Source: UMGS1590 sp900552455 (GTDB taxonomy: Bacteria; Bacillota; Peptococcia; Peptococcales; Peptococcaceae). Taken from it: a stretch of DNA of 64,000 bases. The stretch is taken from NCBI GenBank assembly GCA_963931105.1, contig OZ007004.1, forward strand, positions 1,674,001 to 1,738,000, given 5' to 3'. Positions 30,311 through 38,892 of this stretch are shown piece by piece (within the stretch, counting starts at the first letter, position 1; every line of letters starts with the position of its first letter). Both the position numbers and the translations under genes were made by a program. The notes beneath the pieces are model-generated. The model was not told where the DNA came from. It ran no database searches and was given only the letters and a program-made list of their open reading frames with translations.

Positions 30311-31363
30311 ATGAAGGAACAGACGCTCACTGCGCTCATCGACACGCTGCGCCAGACGCGCACGCTGAGTGATGCCGAGCTCTCAAGGCTCTACCACGAA
30401 CGCACGCCGGAGACAGACGCCTATCTCTACGCTCAGGCGGACGCTGTGCGCCGGGAGGTGTACGGCAATGCGGTCTATCTGCGCGGGCTCATCGAGATCT
30501 CGAATATCTGCAAAAACGACTGCCTCTATTGCGGCATTCGTCGCAGCAATGGCGCGGCGTCGCGCTATCGGCTGACGCTGGAGGATCTCCTGGCCTGCTG
30601 CGAACATGGCTACGCGCTGGGCTTTCGCACCTTTGTACTGCAAGGCGGCGAGGACGCGTTCTTTACAGACGACGTGCTGGAGGAATGGGTGGGCACTGTG
30701 CATGCGCGTTTTCCCGACTGCGCGATCACCCTCTCCCTGGGCGAGCGCAGCCGCGAAAGCTATGCCAGACTTTACAAAGCTGGGGCGCGTCGCTACCTGC
30801 TGCGCCATGAGACGGCGACAGCCTCCCACTACGCAAAGCTGCATCCGCCGGAAATGAGCCTGGCGCACCGCCTGCAGTGTCTGGACGATCTGCGCGATCT
30901 CGGCTATCAGACGGGCTGCGGCATCATGGTGGGCTCGCCCTATCAAACGTGGGACAATCTGCTCGCCGATTTGCGCTATATGCAAAGGTTCGATCCGCAG
31001 ATGGTGGGCATTGGCCCCTTCATCCCTGCGAAGGACACGCCGTTTGCCGGTGAGCCTGCCGGCAGTCTGCGCGACACGCTCTGGCTGCTCGCTGTGGTGC
31101 GGCTCGCGTTGCCGCGGGTGCTCTTGCCTGCGACGACGGCGCTGGCGACGCTCGACCCAAGGGGGCGCGAAGCGGGGCTGCGCGCTGGCGCGAATGTGCT
31201 CATGCCAAATCTTTCGCCGCTTTCTGTGCGAAAGAAATATGCCCTTTATGACAACAAAGCAACTTTAGACGGAGAAGCCGCCGAAAATGTGGCGGCGCTG
31301 TCCGACTGGCTTCGCGGCATTGGCTACGAAGCGGTGGTGGACAGAGGAGACTATAGGACCTAA
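30311..31363 (+). CDS. hydE: [FeFe] hydrogenase maturase HydE (radical SAM)
   Basis: This 350-residue radical SAM enzyme has CX3CX2C at Cys67, Cys71 and Cys74 (CKNDCLYC) binding the [4Fe-4S] cluster, a GG-type SAM motif (LQGGED) and the BATS-like C-terminal part. HydE acts with HydG and HydF to build the diiron subcluster of the H-cluster, processing the Fe-Cys complex delivered by HydG. It starts 6 bases after the regulator gene and precedes hydG by 42 bases. Confidence 0.96.
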   Translation: MKEQTLTALIDTLRQTRTLSDAELSRLYHERTPETDAYLYAQADAVRREVYGNAVYLRGLIEISNICKNDCLYCGIRRSNGAASRYRLTLEDLLACCEHGYALGFRTFVLQGGEDAFFTDDVLEEWVGTVHARFPDCAITLSLGERSRESYARLYKAGARRYLLRHETATASHYAKLHPPEMSLAHRLQCLDDLRDLGYQTGCGIMVGSPYQTWDNLLADLRYMQRFDPQMVGIGPFIPAKDTPFAGEPAGSLRDTLWLLAVVRLALPRVLLPATTALATLDPRGREAGLRAGANVLMPNLSPLSVRKKYALYDNKATLDGEAAENVAALSDWLRGIGYEAVVDRGDYRT

Positions 31364-31405
31364 TGGGAAAGCCCTGCGCTGACCCAGAAGAGAGGAGTAA
31401 ATTTT

Positions 31406-32824
31406 ATGTATAATCCAAAATCACTGAAAGCAGAAGAATTCATCAACCATCAGGAAATCCTGGATACGCTGGCTTATGCCGACGCCCACAAAAACGATCT
31501 CGCCCTCGTCGATGAGATCCTCGAAAAGGCCAAGCTGCGCAAGGGCCTGTCCCACAGAGAAGCCTCGGTGCTGCTGGCCTGCGACGATCCTGAGAAGAAC
31601 GCCGAGATCATGGCGTTGGCTGAGCAGATCAAGAAGGACTTCTACGGCGACCGCATCGTCATGTTCGCGCCGCTGTATCTGTCCAACTACTGCGTCAATG
31701 GCTGCGTCTACTGCCCATACCACGCCAAGAACAAGCACATCGCCCGCAAGAAACTGACCCAGGAAGAGGTCGCTGCCGAAGTGCGCGCGCTCGAGGACAT
31801 GGGCCACAAGCGTCTGGCCATCGAAGCCGGCGAGGACCCTGTGAACAATCCGATCGAGTACATCCTCGAATGCATCCACACCATCTACAACTCCACCCAT
31901 GACAATGGCGTGATCCGTCGTGTCAACGTCAACATCGCTGCCACGACCGTCGAAGAATACAAGATGCTCAAGGATGCCGGCATCGGCACCTACATCCTCT
32001 TCCAGGAAACCTACCATAAGGAAAGCTACGAGCAGCTCCATCCAACCGGGCCAAAGCACAACTACGCATGGCACACCGAAGCGATGGACCGCGCCATGGA
32101 AGGCGGCATCGACGACGTTGGCCTGGGCGTGCTCTTCGGGCTTGAGCTCTATCGCTACGAATTCGCAGGGCTCCTGATGCACGCTGAACATCTGGAAGCC
32201 GTCCACGGCGTCGGCCCACACACCATCAGCGTGCCACGCGTGAAACACGCCGACGACATCGATCCAGACGAATTCGACAACGGCATCGACGACGATACCT
32301 TCATCAAGATCATCGCCTGCATCCGCATCGCTGTGCCATACACCGGCATGATCATCTCCACCCGCGAGAACCAGGAAGTCCGCGCGCGTGCGCTGCACGT
32401 CGGCATCAGCCAGATCAGCGGCGCTTCCCGCACCAGCGTTGGCGGCTATGTAGAGCCAGAACCAGAAGAAGAAAACTCCGCCCAGTTCGATGTCAGCGAC
32501 AACCGCACGCTGGATGAAGTCGTGCAGTGGCTCATGGGCATGGGCTACATCCCAAGCTTCTGCACCGCCTGCTATCGCGCTGGCCGCACCGGCGACCGCT
32601 TCATGAGCCTGTGCAAGGCTGGCGAGATCCAGAACTGCTGCCATCCAAACGCGCTGTTGACCCTGCAGGAATTCCTGCTGGATTATGCATCGCCTGAGAC
32701 CCGCGCCATCGGCGAAAAAGTCATCGCCGAACAGCTGAAGCAGATCCCACGCGACAACGTCCGCCAGAAGACCGAAGAGTATCTGGCCCAGATGGAACAC
32801 GGCGAACGCGACTTCCGCTTCTGA
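31406..32824 (+). CDS. hydG: [FeFe] hydrogenase maturase HydG (tyrosine lyase)
   Basis: This 472-residue radical SAM enzyme splits tyrosine to give the CO and CN ligands of the H-cluster. The SAM cluster motif is CX3CX2C (Cys96, Cys100, Cys103). The C-terminal extension specific to HydG carries the second cluster motif, starting FCTACYRAGRTGDRFMSLCKAG. The overall form matches ThiH-like enzymes. It lies between hydE and hydF with strong AGAGGAG, in one operon. Confidence 0.97.
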   Translation: MYNPKSLKAEEFINHQEILDTLAYADAHKNDLALVDEILEKAKLRKGLSHREASVLLACDDPEKNAEIMALAEQIKKDFYGDRIVMFAPLYLSNYCVNGCVYCPYHAKNKHIARKKLTQEEVAAEVRALEDMGHKRLAIEAGEDPVNNPIEYILECIHTIYNSTHDNGVIRRVNVNIAATTVEEYKMLKDAGIGTYILFQETYHKESYEQLHPTGPKHNYAWHTEAMDRAMEGGIDDVGLGVLFGLELYRYEFAGLLMHAEHLEAVHGVGPHTISVPRVKHADDIDPDEFDNGIDDDTFIKIIACIRIAVPYTGMIISTRENQEVRARALHVGISQISGASRTSVGGYVEPEPEEENSAQFDVSDNRTLDEVVQWLMGMGYIPSFCTACYRAGRTGDRFMSLCKAGEIQNCCHPNALLTLQEFLLDYASPETRAIGEKVIAEQLKQIPRDNVRQKTEEYLAQMEHGERDFRF

Positions 32825-32839
32825 TAAGGAGGAAACGGC

Positions 32840-34030
32840 ATGAGTCTTCAGGAAACCCCAACCGCCAATCGCCTGCACATCGGCTTTTTCGGGCGCTGCA
32901 ACAGTGGGAAATCGACACTCATCAATGCCTTCACCGCTCAGGACGTGACCATCGTTTCGCCAGTCGCCGGCACCACCACCGACGTCGTCCAGAAAAACAT
33001 CGAGCTCCATGGCCTCGGCCCATGCACCCTCCTGGACACCGCCGGTTTTGACGACAAATCCTCCGACCTCGGCAGCCTGCGCCTTGCGCGCACTGCCCAG
33101 GCTGCGGAGAAAGTCGACATCGCCGTCGTCGTCTTTGATGCCGAGGACCTGTCCTACGAGGAAGAATGGCTCGCCCATTTCAAGGAGCAGAATACGCCTG
33201 TCGTCGCCGCCGTCAGCAAATGCGACCTGCGCACGCCGGATCCAGCGTGGCTCGCAAAGATCGCCGCGCTCGTGGATGACGACGTGCTTACCTTGGACAT
33301 CACGCGGCGCGAGGACATGAACGCCCTGCGCTACAAGCTCGCCAGCGTCAATCCTCTGCGCGAAGAGCCAGAGATCACCCACGGCCTCGTCCAGGAAGGC
33401 GATCTCGTGCTCCTCGTCATGCCGCAGGACATCCAGGCGCCAAAAGGCCGCCTCATCCTGCCGCAGGTGCAGACCATCCGCGAGCTCCTCGACAAGCGCG
33501 CGCTCATCTTTTCCGTCACGCCGGACCATCTCGACGACGCCCTCGCGTCCCTCAAGAATCCGCCAGCGCTCATCATCACCGATTCGCAGGTCTTCGCCTA
33601 CGTCCACGAGCGCACACCAAAGGAGACCAGGCTCACCTCCTTCTCCGTGCTCTTCGCCGGGCTCAAGGGCGATATCGCCACCTACATCCAGGGCGCCCAG
33701 GCCATCGCTGAGCTCACGCCGGATTCGCGCGTGCTCATCGCCGAGCTTTGCAGCCACGCTCCCCTCGAGGAGGACATCGGCCGCGTCAAGATCCCGCGCA
33801 AGCTGCGCCAGCGCTACGGCGAGAGCATCCAGGTGGATATCTGCGCCGGCGCCGATTTTCCCGAGGATCTCTCCGGCTACGACCTGATCATCCAGTGCGG
33901 CGCTTGTATGGTCAATCGCAAGCTCGTGCAGAACCGCATCACCCGCGCCAAAAAAGCAGGCGTGCCCATCACCAACTACGGCATCACCATCGCCTGGCTG
34001 AGCGGCATCTTAGACAGCATCGTCTATTAA
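32840..34030 (+). CDS. hydF: [FeFe] hydrogenase maturation GTPase HydF
   Basis: This 396-residue scaffold protein assembles the diiron subcluster and delivers it to the hydrogenase. The GTPase domain shows P-loop GRCNSGKST (18-26), TTTD switch, DTAGFDD and SKCD. The dimerisation region follows, and the C-terminal cluster domain has the conserved cysteines in AELCSHAP and IIQCGACMVNR. It closes the regulator-hydE-hydG-hydF operon. Confidence 0.96.
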   Translation: MSLQETPTANRLHIGFFGRCNSGKSTLINAFTAQDVTIVSPVAGTTTDVVQKNIELHGLGPCTLLDTAGFDDKSSDLGSLRLARTAQAAEKVDIAVVVFDAEDLSYEEEWLAHFKEQNTPVVAAVSKCDLRTPDPAWLAKIAALVDDDVLTLDITRREDMNALRYKLASVNPLREEPEITHGLVQEGDLVLLVMPQDIQAPKGRLILPQVQTIRELLDKRALIFSVTPDHLDDALASLKNPPALIITDSQVFAYVHERTPKETRLTSFSVLFAGLKGDIATYIQGAQAIAELTPDSRVLIAELCSHAPLEEDIGRVKIPRKLRQRYGESIQVDICAGADFPEDLSGYDLIIQCGACMVNRKLVQNRITRAKKAGVPITNYGITIAWLSGILDSIVY

Positions 34031-34081
34031 GCCGACAAGCTTGTCATTAATCATAGTATGATGAGGGTGTATCAGCAAATT

Positions 34082-34156
34082 CAGGATTACATATAAAATA
34101 CGCTGAATAATCCTGAAAATAAAAATGTTCCGAAAATTTGGTAGATATTGTATAAT
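34082..34156 (+). promoter_or_regulatory. Hydrogenase operon promoter with inverted repeat
   Basis: TTCCGA (34128-34133) and a perfect TATAAT (34151-34156) are 17 bases apart. A perfect inverted repeat CAGGATTA / TAATCCTG (34082-34089, 34108-34115) lies about 13 bp upstream of the -35, a candidate regulator site. The leader contains the hairpin GGGTTAAA/TTTAACCC (34180-34214). Confidence 0.6.
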
Positions 34157-34241
34157 ACCAAGTAAGAAGTTAGAAGCAAGGGTTAAAGAAACAACCTGCG
34201 ACGGTTTTTAACCCACACGTGCACAATTAAGGGGTGTTACA

Positions 34242-34736
34242 ATGAATTACGAAATGTTAGACAGAAACAAATTGAATGAGCTTGACGCCTACATCGAATC
34301 CTTCGAAGACAAACCAAGCCATTTGATCATGATCCTCCATCGCGCACAGGGTTTATTCGGTTATCTGCCAAAGGAATTGCAGATCTATGTAGCTGAAAAA
34401 ACAGGCGTACCTGCTGCGAAAGTCTATGGCGTCGTCACATTCTATTCCTTCTTCACGATGAAGCCAAAAGGCCGTCACACCATCTCCGTCTGCATGGGGA
34501 CCGCCTGCTTCGTAAAAGGCGGCGAGCGCATCCTCGACGTTGTCAAGGACGAGCTCGGCGTAGAAGTCGGCCAGATGACAGAAGACGGCATGTTCACCCT
34601 CGAACAGGTGCACTGCCTCGGCGCCTGCTCGCTGGCGCCAGTCATCTCCATCGATGGCAAGGTCTACGGCCATGTCACCCGCGACAAAGTCAAAGAGATC
34701 ATCCAGAGCTACTACATTGAAGAGGAGGATGTATGA
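34242..34736 (+). CDS. NuoE-like [2Fe-2S] subunit of bifurcating hydrogenase (HydC/HndA type)
   Basis: This 164-residue protein has a helical N-terminus and a thioredoxin-like [2Fe-2S] domain. Its four ligands sit in CMGTACFVKGG and VHCLGACSLAP. It transfers electrons between the NuoF-like flavoprotein and other centres. The operon order NuoE-like, small 2Fe-2S, NuoF-like, HydA equals that of HndABCD-type [FeFe] hydrogenases. The start follows AAGGGG. Confidence 0.94.
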   Translation: MNYEMLDRNKLNELDAYIESFEDKPSHLIMILHRAQGLFGYLPKELQIYVAEKTGVPAAKVYGVVTFYSFFTMKPKGRHTISVCMGTACFVKGGERILDVVKDELGVEVGQMTEDGMFTLEQVHCLGACSLAPVISIDGKVYGHVTRDKVKEIIQSYYIEEEDV

Positions 34737-35113
34737 TGAGCGAACGTTTGAATTCCTACGAAGCACTGAAGGCGAAACACGATGCATTGCAAGCTGCCCA
34801 GGACGCCCAGGAAAGTGCTGTTGAAGTACGTGTAGCCATGGGCACCTGCGCGATCGCTACCGGTTCCAAGGACGTGCTCGACACCATCGAAGCCGCCGTT
34901 GAAGAAAACGGCCTCGATAATGTGGTAGTCAAGTCAACAGGCTGCATGGGCTATTGCTATGCAGAGCCTACCGTTGAGGTTGCCGGCATCGCCGTCGATC
35001 CAGTGATGTTTGGCTACGTTGACAAAAAGATCGCCCGTGACATCATCGAGCAGTATGTCATGAAACAGGAACCTGTTGACGCACGCATCGAAACCTGTCA
35101 CGTGAATGCGTAA
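34736..35113 (+). CDS. Thioredoxin-like [2Fe-2S] subunit (HndB type)
   Basis: This 125-residue protein has a helical start and then a [2Fe-2S] ferredoxin domain: MGTCAIATGSKDVLD and STGCMGYCYAEPTV carry the cysteines. HndB-type proteins occur as separate subunits where, in Thermotoga HydB, an equivalent domain is fused to the NuoF-like subunit. It is translationally coupled to the preceding gene: two ATGs (34733 and 34736) overlap its stop. The second is better spaced from GAGGAGG. Confidence 0.9.
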   Translation: MSERLNSYEALKAKHDALQAAQDAQESAVEVRVAMGTCAIATGSKDVLDTIEAAVEENGLDNVVVKSTGCMGYCYAEPTVEVAGIAVDPVMFGYVDKKIARDIIEQYVMKQEPVDARIETCHVNA

Positions 35114-35129
35114 AGGAGGAGGTCACACT

Positions 35130-36605
35130 ATGGAAACGAAAAAGCCTGTTCAGCAGCTGCGTATTGCCCTCAGAAACTGCGGCGTCGTTAATCCTCGCGA
35201 CATCGACGACTGCATTGCCCACGACGCTTACATGGCACTCGGTAAGTGCCTTTTTGAAATGACCCCAGCCGACGTCGTCCAGGAAGTGCTTGATTCCGGA
35301 CTGCGTGGCCGCGGCGGCGCCGGCTTCCCAACCGGGAAGAAATGGCAGATCGCTGCCGGCTATGACGCCGACGTGAAATATGTCATCTGCAACGCCGACG
35401 AAGGGGACCCAGGCGCGTTCATGGACCGCTCCATCCTCGAAGGCGACCCACATTCCGTGCTCGAAGCCATGGCCATCTGCGGCTATGCCATCGGCGCACA
35501 CGAAGGGCGCATCTACATCCGCGCCGAATATCCACTCGCCGTCAACCGTCTCGAACACGCCATCGAGCAGGCGACCGAATATGGTCTGCTCGGTAAGAAC
35601 ATCATGGGCACCGATTTTGATTTCAACATCGAGATCACTCTCGGCGCCGGCGCCTTCGTCTGCGGCGAAGAAACCGCCCTGCTCCACTCCATGGAAGGCA
35701 AACGCGGTGAACCATCCACCAAGCCTCCATATCCAGCAGAATGCGGCTTCATGGGCAAACCATCCAACGTTAACAACGTAGAAACCTTTGCCAATATCCC
35801 AACCATCATCAACAAAGGCGCAAAATGGTTCTCCTCGATCGGTACCGAAAAGAGCAAGGGCACCAAAGTATTCGCCCTCGCCGGCAAGGTCAACAACGTC
35901 GGCCTCGTTGAAGTACCAATGGGCACCACCCTGCGCGAGATCATCTATGAGATCGGCGGCGGCATCAAAGGCGGCAAGAAATTCAAAGCCGTTCAGACCG
36001 GTGGTCCTTCCGGCGGCTGCATCGCTGAGAAATACCTCGATCTGCCGATCGATTACGACAACCTCGTCTCCATCGGCTCCATGATGGGCTCCGGCGGGAT
36101 GATCGTCATGGATGAAGACGACTGCATGGTCTCCATCGCGAAGTACTATCTGCACTTCTCCGAAGAAGAATCCTGCGGCCGCTGCACCCCATGCCGTATC
36201 GGTACCCGTCGTATCTCCGAAATTCTGAACATGATCACCGATGGTCGTGGGAAGATGGAACACATTGACGAACTCAAACGCATTTGCTACACGATGAAAG
36301 ATACCGCCCTCTGCGCACTCGGGCAGTCTGCACCAAACCCAGTTCTCTCCACCATGGAAAACTTCTGGGATGAATACGTCGCCCACGTCGTTGACAAACG
36401 CTGCCCAACCGGTACCTGCCGCAAGATGACCCGCTACCAGATCGATCCATCCCGCTGCGCTGGTTGCTCCCTCTGCGCACGCAACTGCCCAGCCGATGCC
36501 ATCAGCGGTGTTCTGCGTTCCCCATTCACCATCGACCAGAGCAAGTGCATCAAGTGCGGTACCTGCATTGAAAAATGTAACTTCGGTGCGATCTTCATCG
36601 GTTAA
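35130..36605 (+). CDS. NuoF-like flavoprotein subunit of bifurcating hydrogenase (HydB/HndC type)
   Basis: This 491-residue protein binds FMN and NAD(P)H. It shows GLRGRGGAGFPTGKKW, the NADEGDPGAFMDR segment, CGEETALLHSMEGKRGEP, an SLBB region and the [4Fe-4S] motif CGRCTPCRIGTRR. The C-terminus adds two ferredoxin clusters (CAGCSLCARNCP and CIKCGTCIEKC), as in bifurcating-type enzymes. FMN here is the presumed site where electrons are split between NAD(P) and ferredoxin. The start at 35130 follows AAAGGAGGAGG. Confidence 0.96.
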   Translation: METKKPVQQLRIALRNCGVVNPRDIDDCIAHDAYMALGKCLFEMTPADVVQEVLDSGLRGRGGAGFPTGKKWQIAAGYDADVKYVICNADEGDPGAFMDRSILEGDPHSVLEAMAICGYAIGAHEGRIYIRAEYPLAVNRLEHAIEQATEYGLLGKNIMGTDFDFNIEITLGAGAFVCGEETALLHSMEGKRGEPSTKPPYPAECGFMGKPSNVNNVETFANIPTIINKGAKWFSSIGTEKSKGTKVFALAGKVNNVGLVEVPMGTTLREIIYEIGGGIKGGKKFKAVQTGGPSGGCIAEKYLDLPIDYDNLVSIGSMMGSGGMIVMDEDDCMVSIAKYYLHFSEEESCGRCTPCRIGTRRISEILNMITDGRGKMEHIDELKRICYTMKDTALCALGQSAPNPVLSTMENFWDEYVAHVVDKRCPTGTCRKMTRYQIDPSRCAGCSLCARNCPADAISGVLRSPFTIDQSKCIKCGTCIEKCNFGAIFIG

Positions 36606-36626
36606 GAGATAGGAGGAAAGAGAAGT

Positions 36627-38387
36627 ATGAGCGATGTAACTTTAACCATTAATGGCCGCGAAGTCACTGTCCCAGCGGGCAGCACCATCCTTGACGCTGC
36701 CAAGAAACTTGATATCTGGATCCCTACGCTCTGCCATATGAACCTGCATGGCACAGAGATGGACAACCATCCAGCAAGCTGCCGTGTCTGCGTTGTCGAA
36801 GTCAAGGGCAAACGCGCCCTCATGCCATCCTGCGCAACCCCTGTATCCCCTGGTATGGAAGTCATCACCAACTCCGCCCGCGTCCTGCGCGCGCGCAGAA
36901 CCGTTGTGGAACTCCTGATTTCCGACCATCCAAAAGCCTGCCTCACCTGTCTCAAGAATGGTGACTGCGAGCTCCAGGAAGTTGCTGCACGCCTCGATAT
37001 CGACGACGTCCGCATCACCGGGAAATCCCAGTCTACCTACAAACTCGACAATACCTACACCCTCGTGCGCGACATGAACAAGTGCATCATGTGCCGTCGC
37101 TGCGAGACCATGTGCAACGAAGTACAGAAAGTCGGCGCACTTTCCGCCGTTGGCCGCGGCTTTGACGCCGTCGTCATGCCAGCGTTTGAAAGCCCACTGC
37201 TCGAAACCCGCTGTGTACATTGCGGCCAGTGCGTTGCCGTCTGCCCAACTGGCGCCCTCGTTCAGAAGGATGCCACCTGGGATGTCATCGACGCCATCGC
37301 CGATCCTGAAAAAGTCGTCGTCGTACAGACCGCGCCATCCGTTCGCGTCGCTATTGGCGAACCATTCGGCATGGAAGCCGGTTCCATCGCGACAGGCAAA
37401 ATGGTTACCGCGCTGCGCATGATCGGTTTCGACCACGTTTACGACACCGACTTCTCCGCCGACCTGACCATCATGGAAGAAGGCACCGAGCTTCTGCAGC
37501 GTCTGCGCCGTCACCTCGCCGGCGAAGAAGGTCCACTGCCGATCTTCACCTCCTGCTGCCCAGCCTGGGCCAACTTCTACGAAACCCAGTATTCCGATCT
37601 GCTGCAGCATCCATCCACCGCGAAATCGCCACAGCAGATGTTCGGCGCCGTCGTCAAGAACTATCTTGCAGAAAAACTCGGCGTGCCTCGTGAAAAGCTC
37701 GTCATGGTCTCCATCATGCCATGCCTCGCTAAGAAGACCGAAGCCGTCCGTCCGGAATTCTCCGAAAACGGCAATCCGGATGTCGACATCGTTCTCTCCA
37801 CCCGCGAGCTCGCACGACTCATCAAGCTCAAAGACATCAACCTCGCAGAGCTGCCTGAATCTGAATTCGACGATCCACTCGGCGAATCCACCGGTGCCGC
37901 AGTCATCTTCGGCTCTACCGGCGGCGTTATCGAAGCAGCAGTACGTACCGCTTACGAGATCCAGACCGGCAAACCACTGCCTAAGCTCGATTTCGAAGAG
38001 CTCCGCGGCTTCGAAGGCATTCGCGTCGCCACCATCGACGTCGACGGCATCCCTCTGAAGATCGCCGTTGCCCACGGCCTCGGCAATGCCAAGATCCTCT
38101 GCGATGAAGTGCGTGCGGGCAATCCAAACGGCTATCATGCCATCGAAGTCATGGCCTGCAAGGGCGGCTGCATCGGCGGCGCCGGTCAGCCATACCACCA
38201 TGGCGACGAACAGGTGCTCCTGAAGAGAATGAAAGCCATCTACGAGATCGACAAGAACATGCCGATCCGCAAATCTCACGAGAACCAGTCCGTGCTCGCG
38301 CTGTATCGCGACTACTACGGCGAACCAGGCAGCGAACTGGCTCATCATCAGCTGCACACCCACTACATCCCACAGGATAAATATTGA
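36627..38387 (+). CDS. hydA: [FeFe] hydrogenase catalytic subunit (HydA/HndD type)
   Basis: This 586-residue enzyme catalyses reversible H2 formation at the H-cluster. In order it has a plant-type [2Fe-2S] domain (CHMNLHG, SCRVC), a His-ligated [4Fe-4S] site (HPKACLTCLKNGDCEL), two [4Fe-4S] clusters (CIMCRRCETMC, CVHCGQCVAVCP), and the H-cluster motifs TSCCPAW, MPCLAKKTE and MACKGGCIGGAGQP. The third usually has Pro where Lys is seen (MACPGGC). The small-subunit domain forms the C-terminus (SVLALYRDYYGEPGSELAHHQLHTHY shape). With the three preceding subunits it should couple H2, NAD(P)H and ferredoxin. Confidence 0.97.
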   Translation: MSDVTLTINGREVTVPAGSTILDAAKKLDIWIPTLCHMNLHGTEMDNHPASCRVCVVEVKGKRALMPSCATPVSPGMEVITNSARVLRARRTVVELLISDHPKACLTCLKNGDCELQEVAARLDIDDVRITGKSQSTYKLDNTYTLVRDMNKCIMCRRCETMCNEVQKVGALSAVGRGFDAVVMPAFESPLLETRCVHCGQCVAVCPTGALVQKDATWDVIDAIADPEKVVVVQTAPSVRVAIGEPFGMEAGSIATGKMVTALRMIGFDHVYDTDFSADLTIMEEGTELLQRLRRHLAGEEGPLPIFTSCCPAWANFYETQYSDLLQHPSTAKSPQQMFGAVVKNYLAEKLGVPREKLVMVSIMPCLAKKTEAVRPEFSENGNPDVDIVLSTRELARLIKLKDINLAELPESEFDDPLGESTGAAVIFGSTGGVIEAAVRTAYEIQTGKPLPKLDFEELRGFEGIRVATIDVDGIPLKIAVAHGLGNAKILCDEVRAGNPNGYHAIEVMACKGGCIGGAGQPYHHGDEQVLLKRMKAIYEIDKNMPIRKSHENQSVLALYRDYYGEPGSELAHHQLHTHYIPQDKY

Positions 38388-38410
38388 TTACCACAGACAC
38401 ACCTGTCTCA

Positions 38411-38444
38411 GGGGGCCGCGTTTTTCGCGGTTCCCCATTTTTTT
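38411..38444 (+). terminator. Terminator after the hydrogenase operon
   Basis: The stem GGGGGCCGCG / CGCGGTTCCCC is followed by ATTTTTTTC. Confidence 0.85.
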
Positions 38445-38549
38445 CATCCAAAACGCCAGCCGTTCAGAAAAACTGAGCAATTTTGCATAATTTTGAGCGT
38501 TTTTCAGGAAAAATGTTCAAAATTAACAGATAAATCCCACGAGTTATGG

Positions 38550-38586
38550 TAAAATGATATTATGCAGCAGGAAAATTTTTCCTGCA
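38550..38586 (+). promoter_or_regulatory. Promoter region of the sensory hydrogenase operon
   Basis: A -10-like TAAAAT (38550-38555) is preceded by TGG. A hairpin GCAGGAAAA/TTTTTCCTGC (about 38567-38586) lies in the leader without a following T run. The -35 is unclear. Confidence 0.4.
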
Positions 38587-38643
38587 ACAAAAAAATAACG
38601 ATTGAAAATTGTCTAAGGAGACAGAGGGCAAAAGGTGAATAAT

Positions 38644-38892
38644 ATGTCTAGTGAAATCAAAATTTGTATGGGCAGTGCCTGCCATATCAAAGGCGCACCA
38701 GATCTGGTGCATGTATTTCAGAAAGAGATCGAGGAACGCGGTGCCAGCGACAAGATCAAGCTCATGGGCTGCTTCTGCAAAAAACGCTGTCTGGAAGGGA
38801 TCAACGTTGAAGTGAACAACGTCACCTACGGACACGTATCGCCAGAGGATGTTCCCCGATTGGTGGATATTGCTTTAGGGGGAGAACAATGA
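38644..38892 (+). CDS. Small [2Fe-2S] ferredoxin of the sensory hydrogenase operon
   Basis: This 82-residue thioredoxin-like [2Fe-2S] protein has cysteines in ICMGSACHIKGAP and LMGCFCKKRCLEG. It resembles the C-terminal domain of NuoE-type proteins without the helical part. It overlaps the H-cluster sensor gene by ATGA, so it is probably its electron partner. The start is the ATG at 38644 after AAAGGTG. Confidence 0.85.
   Translation: MSSEIKICMGSACHIKGAPDLVHVFQKEIEERGASDKIKLMGCFCKKRCLEGINVEVNNVTYGHVSPEDVPRLVDIALGGEQ

Noticed and set aside
31421..33757. A 778-codon frame on the - strand
   Set aside because: It lies opposite hydG and hydF, which have all their motifs; the open frame comes from strong third-position bias.
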